Source of the DNA: Pseudoalteromonas luteoviolacea
GTDB taxonomy: Bacteria; Pseudomonadota; Gammaproteobacteria; Enterobacterales; Alteromonadaceae
NCBI RefSeq assembly: GCF_021654285.1
Contig: NZ_JAKFZS010000005.1
Location: 226,732 to 290,731 of the forward strand
Direction of reading: 5' to 3'
Length of the DNA: 64,000 bases
Made by a program: the position numbers and the translations under genes. Shown here in pieces: positions 47,801 through 55,387 of the stretch. Every line of letters begins with the position of its first letter. Positions within the stretch are counted from its first letter, which is position 1. The notes under the pieces were generated by a model, which was not told the DNA's origin, searched no databases, and was given only the letters and a program-made list of their open reading frames with translations.

Positions 47801-49043
47801 CCGCGCCATCTGTTGCACGAACTGTCAATGAATACTGGTTATTACCTAGCTCAAAATCTAATTGCGTTTGATCAGCAACTTTAATGTCACCTTTGATTGC
47901 ATCAATTGAAAACACACCCGCATCGTTACCAGAGACGATTTCATAGCTATAGTGTTCCAGTGGTATATCCCAACGACCCGCCTCAAAGATTTGATAATGC
48001 AGTTCAAACTCACCAAAGCGATTTGGTACCACACTTTCGTTATCGCCATGCAAATATCCTTGCAGCATCATAGGCGCAACGAAATTGAAGCGTACCGCCG
48101 CATCAACAATGTCTTTGTCGATCCCGACCGCTTGAACGAATACAACTGGGTTATTATAAGATTTCGAAAAAGTGATTGAAAATGGCGCATCACTGCCTGA
48201 ATCAGCGACTTTGATGACGCCCGTTTCACCCACAATCGCCAAGCTTTCTGTAAATAAAAAGCCAGAGCCTTGCAGTGCGAAGACATTGACGTTTTCAGCT
48301 GCATGGGCGTCATCATCTATGTTATCAATGTGCACTTTCACACGGTTTGCAGAGACTTCATCAATCGCCACACCGCTTTGAGATGTGCCATTGTAGGATG
48401 CTAAGGAGGTTAAAATCGTTGGGGTTTCTGTAATAGGCGCACTCAATGCGTGACCATGCACCTGATGTGTCACTGTAGTGCCTGTACTTGAAACTTCAAA
48501 TGGCTTGTCATTCCAAAGCGCTGAGATGGGCTCAGCAAATGCTATCCAGCCAAGCGTTTCGCCCTCACCGGTATTGGTAAAGCTTTGAATAACACTGGTG
48601 CCTTTTTTATCAAGCTCAGATTCAAGTACGGCCTCAAAGCCCTGCGCACTCACGTTATCTAAGCGGTGGCGCATCAACAATCTATTGTTGTTTTTGCTCG
48701 TGAGACCAGAGTAAGAGTAAGTACTGACTTCATACTCTACTGCATAGCCACTATTGGATTGGATCTGACCAAAAACAATCGGCGCTTGTGTAAAACTTGA
48801 GGCAAATGAGATGGGCTCAAAAGCTTCACCATTGGTTACCCAGTTTTTAATGTCCGTTTTACCGACTTCCAAGCGCACCGTTTTATCAGATACGCCATCA
48901 ACAAAACTCACCCGACCTATGGTGGTGTTCGTTTTGGTATTTTCATCAACATGTATTGTTAATGGTGCCATGGCGGCCTGCGCACTATTGGGGGCAGTCG
49001 CCCCCAAAGTCAGCAAGGCTAGGCACAGTTGAGTCCGCATCAT
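41877..49043 (-). CDS. Giant secreted multidomain surface protein (FG-GAP propeller, cadherin, RTX-like, LamG)
   Basis: About 2388 residues. The ATG at 49043 starts a signal peptide (to ...NSAQAA) behind an AGGGGG site; the 23 upstream codons have no such site. Modules in order: an H-lectin-like region (about 50-170), a related second segment (about 270-350) and a cadherin-like repeat (about 350-440). Next come seven D-x-N-x-D-G FG-GAP calcium motifs (about 460-925), fitting a seven-bladed integrin-type propeller. RTX-like GTGDDVI/GPGEDTI repeats (about 960-1005) and a second cadherin-like domain (about 1120-1220) follow. Then comes about 545 residues I cannot assign (1223-1767), an Ig/PKD-like domain, two LamG-like domains (about 1870-2075, 2080-2270) and a C-terminal Ig-like domain. 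No anchor, autotransporter or sortase-type end is visible. Adhesion or glycan binding is inferred. Confidence 0.85.
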   Translation of the reverse strand: MMRTQLCLALLTLGATAPNSAQAAMAPLTIHVDENTKTNTTIGRVSFVDGVSDKTVRLEVGKTDIKNWVTNGEAFEPISFASSFTQAPIVFGQIQSNSGYAVEYEVSTYSYSGLTSKNNNRLLMRHRLDNVSAQGFEAVLESELDKKGTSVIQSFTNTGEGETLGWIAFAEPISALWNDKPFEVSSTGTTVTHQVHGHALSAPITETPTILTSLASYNGTSQSGVAIDEVSANRVKVHIDNIDDDAHAAENVNVFALQGSGFLFTESLAIVGETGVIKVADSGSDAPFSITFSKSYNNPVVFVQAVGIDKDIVDAAVRFNFVAPMMLQGYLHGDNESVVPNRFGEFELHYQIFEAGRWDIPLEHYSYEIVSGNDAGVFSIDAIKGDIKVADQTQLDFELGNNQYSLTVRATDGAGNDYDTLVTINVTDINDSLNNNAQSIDGLAADDWAGWSVAPAGDVNGDGFDDIIVGSPQADVYRNDGTFMYEDNGAAYVLFSDATGTFPSLTEVIGGTRGFGIMGAESGDNAGFAVAGGVDINGDGLSDVVVGAPYAGTNGDYSGSAYVVFGKTGTNYVPLSDMNAGGSDYGFAIHGAYTEDYVGGTLVVGDVNGDGLGDIVIGETVTRFLAGTGSFELRDLLEDGTADPNLAYVVYGKKDNNVVQLANVATDYNTQGFAITRPSRRLFSGWHYGAQVLPSGDFNSDGLTDFIVSHGLYVDTSGTSYVAYGRIGGESIKYNSIKSSGNGIKIIPEASGNYGFNFGRASLNTLPSFTTSHVGDVNADGVDDIALLLTDTGCCSAIDHPRAYILFGGINVADEINLADIAQGNGGFVIHNDASNIDHSDLQVILGSIGGAGDLNGDGFDDIIIGDPFAEDNKGRVYAVYGRAGTDPVYLSEIIETKQGFYSEGNGGEQLGQFIASAGDINGDGIKDIQFGTPSADKNNLGNTGAVYVLNGDGNLVTLWGTVGDDTVAGAATADNIATGTGDDVIRTNGGADAVYAGPGEDTIYISDNTFTRIDGGGNTDTLIFDGAGINLNLAAQASRVRNVEVFDIRGSGANSITLNKSVSSNSNLRILGDDDDYIGAANNQWVDSGTTQVIDNITYKVFTVGAATMLVQDGVSIAVNNTPTIEAQSFTVSEASASGTEIGTILADPNDVGDFVTFQILSGNTDGDLVLNAQTGVLSISPDISRLDFENTATYNLEVIVYDQYNTTDVANITVDVLDMEAMTISFSGDASGEGSYWGNNTVLELLGMSSPDWASTETKMTWDIPETETPSEATIFRVLAHGKIHYVGGLDLFGGWVEADIPLTMDLKYPDEIQVGQPVNLTTQFKVDSNANFMASSPGVQVSAELIIEDLLVQYQSDVFEKLNDKTEIEYGSYEKTVGSESFGIYGDNCANALNRAACYELEDGVEVYDLTRELTDDEIATLIAEHHYELSLATTIAHARQVSSNLTYDTSMVDGDYLVDVVYAHLGATDGFEIISTNHSDPLASITPFIRAETTDEEIALYIKNLTRDTLAADIKPTARKAVEKAINLEVDKLRFLAGHDLIDWVSEEVYWGSNWTKWHAKAGMEAVEGTSEQCIDDFYAPVGEDLYRSYKFSTLDTFVSITLDLFQDFELNVEPSAILVLEDGTEIYFDPEDDIVFTPELTHDVNNDGMIDATLTVDVESKFVNNSKMKASYKMPFKFLEFSYNVQEAVCTDAQTYFMGKQGIQYEKGSYGPMMDSEWVFEFSDTDFGGPTEVTLADNSYTTHLSFDLCNTNGVCGEPVLSYNNNVPVASDVTVTGEFIGKSTVSATYAYSDPDGDIEEATRFQWYRSATGNETDAQVIEGELYQSYTLSLDDIDNYVAFCVTPDDGTDLGSPVCSEWAYVESPFHKDLSIMNGFGQSIVFDGTDQSMVQTLNTGFNPNSSYTIEAWVKVNALNPDDNSNLITFTESDNKSKAAIRIFSDGRLRIKATNSTFKSTETINVGQWQHYAISYDQPTQQLSVYLDGELIISEVDAADSSNVYFVWGSGNDGVSKKLNGQIDEIRIWNQALPQQTIAANRALSASLNDSRLVSYYNFDTVVDAQVADLVGQSTMTLVNEPTLEKYDSYLTLDGNGDYIEIADASDGSIDFAGDNFTASAWIYLEPGSNGSNRNIFAKKISAAPGYKGWSLSVNSANKLQYHHDAVNDGKKTYAAGSFKTGRWYHVAVVADWEGGKVRLYINGNEVASSGNGLGNKRNLSNHKPLRIGAYSHTNTTSNTFKGHIDDVAIWTRALSEDELTVCKDDMVLGCEQDMLIYYDFEQEAHKNKAVDRYNGTIFGAAEVNHGLDVKFTTTEYASFVGKLPGGSGITFGLADAPAYGEVVINEYSGEFTYTPNGSANGASDSFSYVVYDNNNGYSLKQVVTIEFE

Positions 49044-49371
49044 AATATTAATACCCCCTATTAATTTACAGATACAGTTCAATTTAGGGTTTATGACATG
49101 CAATTGTGCCAAGAATATGGAATGGATTAAAATATGCGCAAAACATCATTATTTAAAATATAAAAACAGTAAAAGTATGAGAAGTAAAACAGCTAAATAC
49201 CTTAATGACGAAATGAGGCAGCACCTTTAAATATCTGAAAAGCAAACAAGAAGAACGTAAAAGCGAAAACTCAAGTTTGGAATGAATTGATTGCAAGCGT
49301 GGTATTTATAAAGTGGAATTTGAGTGCAGCTGTGTGCACAGAAATGAAAAGTAGTGCTTTTAAGATTAGAA
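49044..49371. other. Leader/promoter region of the giant gene
   Basis: 328 AT-rich bases between the giant gene start and the rnpB terminator. The AGGGGG ribosome site lies just before 49043. I see no confident promoter hexamers, repeats or small gene. Confidence 0.5.
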
Positions 49372-49395
49372 AGCCGCTTGAAGACTCAAGCGGCT
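49372..49395 (-). terminator. rnpB terminator
   Basis: AGCCGCTTGA / TCAAGCGGCT perfect 10-bp arms around AGAC are followed on the minus strand by TTTCTAATCTT. It lies about 10 bases beyond the mature 3' end of the RNase P RNA. Confidence 0.8.
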
Positions 49396-49404
49396 ACTAA
49401 AATT

Positions 49405-49764
<360 letters not shown>

Positions 49765-49769
49765 GGCGC

Positions 49770-49775
49770 ATTATA
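49770..49775 (-). promoter_or_regulatory. rnpB promoter -10 box
   Basis: TATAAT on the minus strand is followed by the GC-rich discriminator GCGCC, 6 bases before the estimated RNA 5' end. The -35 is not clear. Confidence 0.6.
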
Positions 49776-49809
49776 CCTGTTTCTAGCCTAAAGCACAGCG
49801 GATTTTTTG

Positions 49810-50670
49810 CTATTCTTCTCTTTGTGCAATAATCGCTTTGTATAAAGCATTCTTTTTAAGACCAAAATACTCTGCAGCCACACCGCAGGCTTTTTTTAGC
49901 GGCATTTCATCTTCCAAAAGCGAAATTAACTTTTGTGCTTCAGGCGTGATTGCCGCAGTTTCTTTGCCCTTACCCGGTAAGATAAGTACCAATTCACCGC
50001 GCTGACGCTCTGGCTCATCCGTTAAAAACGCAATTAGCTCAGACACTTCACCGCTAAAAAACGTTTCATATGTCTTGGTGAGTTCTTTGGCAAACACCAC
50101 TTGCTGCTGTTCTCCAAGCGCGCTGGCAAGATCATCCAGACTCGCCATAATGCGATGCGTGCTTTCATACATAATGCTGGTGATCCCAGACTCAAACGCC
50201 TCTTTGAAAAACTGCTGTCTTGCTTGGCTTTTTGCTGGCGTAAAGCCAATAAATTGAAACTTATCGGTTGGCAATCCCGAGCAGCTCACCGCAGCAATCG
50301 CAGCACACGCGCCTGGGACCGGTGTCACTTTTGCGCCAGCTTCTCGGCACAAATTCACCACAGCATAACCGGGATCGCTGATCAAAGGAGTGCCTGCATC
50401 AGAGACCAACGCAATATCTTTGCCTTCATTCAACCAATCTAATATTTGTTGGGCTTTTTGTTTTTCGTTATGATCATGCAAAGCAAAGGTTTTTGCTTTA
50501 ATATTAAAGTGACTCAATAGTTTGCCTGTATGGCGTGTATCTTCTGCTGCAATAAGATCTACGTCAGCTAAGGTTTTCAGCGCCCGTTCACTAATGTCAT
50601 CTAAATTGCCAATTGGTGTAGCAACGATGTGCAGGGTGCCAATTTTGTCTAAGGTGTCAGCTTTTGTCAT
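49810..50670 (-). CDS. rsmI: 16S rRNA (cytidine-1402-2'-O)-methyltransferase RsmI
   Basis: A 286-residue methyltransferase of the tetrapyrrole-methylase fold, the same length as E. coli RsmI. Motifs are LHIVATPIGNLDDISERAL, LVSDAGTPLISDPGYAVV, TPVPGACAAIAAVSCSG and MYESTHRI. It 2'-O-methylates C1402 of 16S rRNA, completing the m4Cm made with RsmH (encoded at 34.8-35.8 kb). The ATG at 50670 has a GGAGAG site; the longer frame is rejected. It is divergent from lpoA with 62 bases between starts. Confidence 0.96.
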   Translation of the reverse strand: MTKADTLDKIGTLHIVATPIGNLDDISERALKTLADVDLIAAEDTRHTGKLLSHFNIKAKTFALHDHNEKQKAQQILDWLNEGKDIALVSDAGTPLISDPGYAVVNLCREAGAKVTPVPGACAAIAAVSCSGLPTDKFQFIGFTPAKSQARQQFFKEAFESGITSIMYESTHRIMASLDDLASALGEQQQVVFAKELTKTYETFFSGEVSELIAFLTDEPERQRGELVLILPGKGKETAAITPEAQKLISLLEDEMPLKKACGVAAEYFGLKKNALYKAIIAQREE

Positions 50671-50732
50671 TGAGCTCTCCAAGATCAGTCAGTAAGATAT
50701 TCACATACAAGGTGATGAGTGAAGGTATACGC

Positions 50733-52607
50733 GTGCAACTGAAAAAAATAAGTCTAATAGTGGCTGTATTGTCCGGTTTATCGGCCTGTGGCACAACCCC
50801 TAAAAACGTACAACCAGCAACAAATCCGCAGACTCAAGCACCAACCGTGCAATCGACTGAGAATATGGATGCAAGTACACTGTATGCACTTGCACTCTCA
50901 AAGCATGGCGCAAATAGAATACAAGTACTTTACGGTGCACGAGAAGCTGCGATCAACGAGCGCAATTGGCCTATGCTGGAGCAGATCTGCTTTGAGTTAG
51001 AATCAAAAGCCAGCGTCGATCATGTACAAAATAAGCTCTATATTGCCTTTGCACAAAAGGAGCAAGGAAAGTATGAAAGCGCACACACTATCTTAACGAA
51101 TATCAGTGATCAGCTTACCCTTGCAGAGCACAAAGGGTGGCATCAATACCTCAAAGGCAGTATTTTTGCCTCTCAGAGCTTACCCAAAAAAGCCCTCGTT
51201 CATTACTTTAAAAGCGCGGATACCGCGCAACAAAACAAACTCAACATCACCGGCTTAAATCAAGATATATGGACGGCATTACAGCAACTATCATCCTATG
51301 CCCTAGAGCGTTTTGATCGTGGTTCAGTCATTCAACAAGGTTGGGTAAAGCTCGCTAAATATCATCAAGTATATTTAGGCTCCACGGTGCAATTACACCA
51401 AGCAATGAACAACTGGCAAAGACGCTATAAAAACCACCCTGGTGGTTTTATTATCCCCAATGAGGTGAAATCCACTATCAACCTTGCGCCTTACCAAGCA
51501 ACTAAGTTAGCCATTTTACTGCCTCAATCAGGAAGCAGTGAACGCCTAGGATCGGCATTAAAAAATGGTTTTTTGGCCGCCATGGATAAGAGTCAAATTG
51601 AAGAAGTTTACTTTATTGACGAAATGGACAGCGCGGAGCTTATAGAACGAGAATTACAAAAAAGCCAAGCCGACTTTGTCATTGGCCCGCTCTTGAAAAG
51701 CAATATTGTTAAGGTTAAATCAAGTCCATTTATCGCTCAGTCTGCAGCTATTTTTCTCAATGAGGTAAACCCAGATGAAGCACAACGGATCCATACTGAA
51801 CACTATTACTTCGCGCTAAACCCTGAGCATGAAGTCGAGCAAGCCATGGTGCACTTTTTAGCAAAAGGCTTCCAAAAACCCATGTTGCTCGCGCCCAATA
51901 CCCCCTCAGGGCAGCGCTTAATTGCGCATTTCAATACTCAATGGCAAAACTTCAGCAAAACCCAACCTGAAGCCGGGTTTTATAGTAATAGCGAAGATAT
52001 GGTCGAAGTGATCACTGAGCTACTGGAAGTGGATCGCTCTAAAGCCCGAATAAAAGAGGTCAAAAGCCTATTTCGCAGTGAAGTAGAAAGTGAAACACGA
52101 TCAAGACGAGATATCGATGCGATCTACATTCTTGGGGACGCCATTGAGACACGATTACTCAAGCCATATTTAGATGTTAACGTCAGTACATTTGCAGAGC
52201 GTATCCCACTGTACGCAAGCTCTCGGAGTTATAGTAAGCAAATTGATAAAACAGACAAAGGGGATTTAGAAGGGCTCTACTTTACTGAGCTGCCATGGAT
52301 GCTCCCCGACGTTGTGAATCAACGAAACTTGCGAGACACGTATTCGAGACTCTGGCCGGAGCAAGCAGATATTGAGCAACGCTTATTTGCCATGGCCCAT
52401 GATGCGCTCAACTTAATCCCTGAGCTCAAGCAATTAAGTAGAATACCAGGCAAAGAGTTTGATGGATTAACCGGCGCACTCAGTATCAAAGAAGCCAATC
52501 AGATACATAGAAAGCTAAGCTGGGGTCAATACCATAAAAACAGCATTCGACTAGTAAGTCTAGATGAGAGACCGCCTACGCCGTTATTTATGCAACAAGT
52601 AGAGTAA
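50733..52607 (+). CDS. lpoA: Penicillin-binding protein 1A activator lipoprotein LpoA
   Basis: A 624-residue outer-membrane lipoprotein that stimulates PBP1A. The lipobox is LSAC in the N-terminal signal sequence. An N-terminal TPR-like helical part (about 50-240) is followed by a two-lobed periplasmic-binding-protein fold (TKLAILLPQSGSSERLGSALKNGFLAAM onwards). I choose the GTG at 50733, preceded by AAGG at 7 bases; an ATG at 50715 has its AAGG too close. It heads the lpoA-yraN-diaA-dolP unit, in the same order as E. coli. Confidence 0.92.
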   Translation: MQLKKISLIVAVLSGLSACGTTPKNVQPATNPQTQAPTVQSTENMDASTLYALALSKHGANRIQVLYGAREAAINERNWPMLEQICFELESKASVDHVQNKLYIAFAQKEQGKYESAHTILTNISDQLTLAEHKGWHQYLKGSIFASQSLPKKALVHYFKSADTAQQNKLNITGLNQDIWTALQQLSSYALERFDRGSVIQQGWVKLAKYHQVYLGSTVQLHQAMNNWQRRYKNHPGGFIIPNEVKSTINLAPYQATKLAILLPQSGSSERLGSALKNGFLAAMDKSQIEEVYFIDEMDSAELIERELQKSQADFVIGPLLKSNIVKVKSSPFIAQSAAIFLNEVNPDEAQRIHTEHYYFALNPEHEVEQAMVHFLAKGFQKPMLLAPNTPSGQRLIAHFNTQWQNFSKTQPEAGFYSNSEDMVEVITELLEVDRSKARIKEVKSLFRSEVESETRSRRDIDAIYILGDAIETRLLKPYLDVNVSTFAERIPLYASSRSYSKQIDKTDKGDLEGLYFTELPWMLPDVVNQRNLRDTYSRLWPEQADIEQRLFAMAHDALNLIPELKQLSRIPGKEFDGLTGALSIKEANQIHRKLSWGQYHKNSIRLVSLDERPPTPLFMQQVE

Positions 52608-52649
52608 ATACAAGCAATCACATTACACTTAGCCTCAAAGGATAACAAT

Positions 52650-53015
52650 ATGCTAAAAGGGATTTTTAACAGCACCAGGGAAAAAGGGTCGTACTTTGAA
52701 GAGGTTGCGGAGCACTATCTGCAAAAGCAAGGGTTGACACCAATAGCTCGTAATTACTTGTGTCGACATGGAGAAATTGATTTAATCATGAAAGATGCCC
52801 ACACTTGGGTATTTGTTGAAGTGAAATACCGTAAAAGCCTTAAATTTGGCGGCGCACTCAATACACTTTCACAACAAAAACAGCAACGTTTAAGGCGTAG
52901 CATATATCAATACATGCAAGATTTTACTTTGCATAATATAGCGCTGCGCGTAGACTTTGTTGCAATACAGGGGAATTCCCCACATGCGATACATTGGATA
53001 AAGAACGTTTTTTAA
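52650..53015 (+). CDS. yraN: YraN family protein (UPF0102, predicted nuclease fold)
   Basis: A 121-residue protein with a PD-(D/E)xK-like core: RHGEIDLIMKD...FVEVKYRKS. The conserved N-terminus is GSYFEEVAEHYLQKQG. The family has a restriction-endonuclease-like fold, but its role is not established. An AAGGA site precedes the ATG, and diaA follows after 1 base. Confidence 0.93.
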   Translation: MLKGIFNSTREKGSYFEEVAEHYLQKQGLTPIARNYLCRHGEIDLIMKDAHTWVFVEVKYRKSLKFGGALNTLSQQKQQRLRRSIYQYMQDFTLHNIALRVDFVAIQGNSPHAIHWIKNVF

Positions 53016-53016
53016 T

Positions 53017-53601
53017 ATGCAAGAATCAATCAAAGCCATCTTTACCGAAAGTATTCAAGCGCAAATAGCAGCGGGAGAGGCACTGCCTGAGCAGCTGGAA
53101 ACAGCTGCCTATGTTATCTCTCAAACATTGATCAATGGTAATAAGTTGATCTGCTGTGGTGAGCCAAGCAGCCATATGCTTGCTGAACACTTTGCCAGTT
53201 TACTTATCAATTTTTATGAAACTGAGCGACCATGTTTGCCAGCACTGACATTGAGTCAAGCCAGTATTAACCTCAGCGGACAATCAATGAGTACGCAAAC
53301 TGAGTTATTTTCCCGTCAAATAAGAGCAATCGCCCAAGAAGGTGATTTACTTTTTGCCATTGCACTTAACGGCAATGAAAAAGAAGTCATAAGCGCTGTT
53401 GAATCTGCATTGACCAAAGATCTTAAAGTCATCGCGCTGACAGGTAACGATGGTGGAGAATTAACTGGTTTGTTAGGCCCAAGTGATGTTGAGATCAGGG
53501 TACCTAGTAAACGCGCCAGTCGAATTTTAGAGTCTCACATGTTCACAGTGCATTGCTTAAGCCAACTTATTGACAATATTTTATTCCCTCAGGATGCCTA
53601 A
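53017..53601 (+). CDS. diaA: DnaA initiator-associating protein DiaA (SIS domain)
   Basis: A 194-residue SIS-domain protein of the GmhA/DiaA group. The motif NKLICCGEPSSHMLAEHFASLL is the SIS phosphosugar-type fold, and a second block is LLFAIALNGNEKEVISAV. The position after yraN and before the BON lipoprotein identifies it as DiaA, which binds DnaA and helps initiation at oriC. It starts 1 base after the yraN stop without a strong ribosome site, so coupling is likely. Confidence 0.9.
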   Translation: MQESIKAIFTESIQAQIAAGEALPEQLETAAYVISQTLINGNKLICCGEPSSHMLAEHFASLLINFYETERPCLPALTLSQASINLSGQSMSTQTELFSRQIRAIAQEGDLLFAIALNGNEKEVISAVESALTKDLKVIALTGNDGGELTGLLGPSDVEIRVPSKRASRILESHMFTVHCLSQLIDNILFPQDA

Positions 53602-53602
53602 T

Positions 53603-54169
53603 ATGCTGTTAAAACCCATCTTGTTAATTGCTGTTTTGTCTCTACTTCAAGGCTGTGCAGCGGCGGTCGTCGCCGGGACTGCAGGCGCGGTATCGGCAGC
53701 AAATGACCGACGCACTATCGGCTCACAAATAGACGACAATAGCATAGAAATTAAAGCGACGATTGAGCTTAAAAAAATTCAAAGACTAGCAAAGCATGCC
53801 AACATCAATGTTGTGAGCGTCAATGGCACTGTTTTATTGACAGGACAAGTGGCCAATATAGAGATGAAAACGCAAGCGCATAACGCGGTGAAATCGGTGA
53901 TTGGTGTCAAAAAGCTCTTCAATCAAATTCGCATTGGCAGCAATATAGGCCTGTCGACCAAAGGTCACGATACATGGCTGACTTCAAAAGTGAAAACACA
54001 GCTGCTGGCAAATGATAACGTCAATGGCACCAATATTAAGGTTGTGACAGAAAACGCCGAAGTCTTTTTAATGGGAATGGTCGCCCCTGCTGAAGCAGAA
54101 AAAGCAGTCGAAATCGCACGTAACATCCATGGAGTGGAAAAAGTCATTAAGGCTTTTGAATACCTGTAG
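53603..54169 (+). CDS. dolP: BON-domain outer-membrane lipoprotein DolP (YraP)
   Basis: A 188-residue lipoprotein (lipobox LLQGC) with a Gly/Ala-rich segment (AAAVVAGTAGAVSAA) and two BON domains, each with the core N-V-x-x-V-(N/T)-G/E-x-V-x-L-x-G-x-V (VVSVNGTVLLTGQV and VVTENAEVFLMGMV). DolP supports outer-membrane integrity and BAM in E. coli. The ATG at 53603 lies 1 base after the diaA stop with AGGATG as ribosome site. Confidence 0.92.
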   Translation: MLLKPILLIAVLSLLQGCAAAVVAGTAGAVSAANDRRTIGSQIDDNSIEIKATIELKKIQRLAKHANINVVSVNGTVLLTGQVANIEMKTQAHNAVKSVIGVKKLFNQIRIGSNIGLSTKGHDTWLTSKVKTQLLANDNVNGTNIKVVTENAEVFLMGMVAPAEAEKAVEIARNIHGVEKVIKAFEYL

Positions 54170-54183
54170 TGAGCTCAAACATA

Positions 54184-54209
54184 AAAAAACCTGCTGATGC
54201 AGGTTTTTT
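54184..54209. terminator. Bidirectional terminator between dolP and sspB
   Basis: AAAAAACCTGC / GCAGGTTTTTT arms around TGAT have a run of seven T on the plus strand and A-run opposite, serving both convergent operons. Confidence 0.9.
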
Positions 54210-54210
54210 T

Positions 54211-54666
54211 CTACTTGATAACGCGTAAATGAGCGCCTTTTTTAGGCTTACCTTCTTGTGAAGGTGTTTGCTCTACAGCGCTATCAGGCTGCTGTTCAAC
54301 CTCTGGGGCCAACTCATCATCAGCATCATACGATTCTTCTTCGTAATCCTCTTCGATAGTCGATTCAGAGAAAATTGTCCCTTCACCATTTTCTCTGGCA
54401 TAAATCGCCAGTACTGCGTCAACAGGCACATACACCTGCATTGGCTGGCCGGAAAAACGCGCACTGAAGCTCAATGCATCATTATCCATAGTGAAGTTAT
54501 TTGCCGCACTTGGGCTCACATTCAAGACAATCTGACCGTCCTGAACAAACTGGACTGGCACTTGTACGTGAGGAAAGTTGGCATTGACAACTATGTGTGG
54601 CGTGCACTGATTGTCCACGATCCACTCATAGAACGCCCTTAGTAAATAAGGTCGATTAGATGTCAT
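54211..54666 (-). CDS. sspB: ClpXP adaptor SspB
   Basis: A 151-residue adaptor that delivers ssrA-tagged proteins to ClpXP. The N-terminal substrate-binding domain has RPYLLRAFYEWIVDNQCTPH and FSARFSGQPMQVYVPVDAVLAIYARENGEG. A long acidic flexible linker (about 103-135) follows, and the C-terminal ClpX-binding XB tail is AHLRVIK (LRVVK in E. coli). Its ATG shares a base with the sspA stop (TAATG). Confidence 0.97.
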   Translation of the reverse strand: MTSNRPYLLRAFYEWIVDNQCTPHIVVNANFPHVQVPVQFVQDGQIVLNVSPSAANNFTMDNDALSFSARFSGQPMQVYVPVDAVLAIYARENGEGTIFSESTIEEDYEEESYDADDELAPEVEQQPDSAVEQTPSQEGKPKKGAHLRVIK

Positions 54667-55289
54667 TAGCTGCGGATCTCGCGCTCAATATCAGTCAAAG
54701 ACGCCTGGAAAGACTCACGCTCGAATAAACGTAGCATGTAATCTTTTAGCTCACTTGCACCGCTGCCTGAAAGCTCAATACCTAATTGAGGCAAACGCCA
54801 CAATAGCGGAGCCATAAAGCAATCAACCAAGCTAAACTCTTCACTCATGAAGTAAGGCGCTTCACCAAAGATAGGTGCCACAGCAAGAAGTGCTTCAGTT
54901 AACTCTTTACGCGCATTATCAACGTCATTGCCTGACATGATTTTCTCAGCAAGGCTATACCAATCGCTTTCAATGCGGTGCATCATCAAGCGGCTGCGTC
55001 CACGCATAACTGGGTAAACTGGCATCAGTGGTGGATGCGGGAAACGCTCATCCAAATATTCCATAATGATATTAGCTTGATATAAGCCAAGCTCACGATC
55101 GATTAACGTCGGAACTGTACCATATGGGTTAATTTCGTGTAGCGCTTCTGGCAAGTTGTCCTTTTCAGCCAGATGAATATCAACACTTACACCTTTTTCT
55201 GCTAAAACGATACGAACCTGATGGCTATACATACAGTTTGCACCAGAAAAAAGAGTCATAACTGGGCGCTTATTGGCAGCTACGGCCAT
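54666..55289 (-). CDS. sspA: Stringent starvation protein A
   Basis: A 207-residue glutathione-S-transferase-fold protein that binds RNA polymerase. The N-terminal thioredoxin-like part has RPVMTLFSGANCMYSHQVRIVLAEKGV, and PYGTVPTLIDRELGLYQANIIMEYLDERFPHPPLMP is family-typical. The ATG at 55289 has a GGAGG site 5 bases before it; an ATG at 55301 lies upstream of that site and is rejected. It lies downstream of petABC, as in many gammaproteobacteria. Confidence 0.97.
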   Translation of the reverse strand: MAVAANKRPVMTLFSGANCMYSHQVRIVLAEKGVSVDIHLAEKDNLPEALHEINPYGTVPTLIDRELGLYQANIIMEYLDERFPHPPLMPVYPVMRGRSRLMMHRIESDWYSLAEKIMSGNDVDNARKELTEALLAVAPIFGEAPYFMSEEFSLVDCFMAPLLWRLPQLGIELSGSGASELKDYMLRLFERESFQASLTDIEREIRS

Positions 55290-55338
55290 GCCTACCTCCA
55301 TAAATTAATCACAAAGTAATCAAATCACTTTAAACAGC

Positions 55339-55360
55339 AATAGGGGCATGCGCCCCTATT
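55339..55360 (-). terminator. Hairpin between petC and sspA (possible weak terminator)
   Basis: AATAGGGGC / GCCCCTATT 9-bp arms with a 4-base loop lie 28 bases after the petC stop. The minus-strand sequence after it (TGCTGTTT) lacks a proper T-run, so it may protect the petABC 3' end or give partial termination. Confidence 0.5.
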
Positions 55361-55387
55361 ACCTATAATCACCATTGAGTGTTCAAA

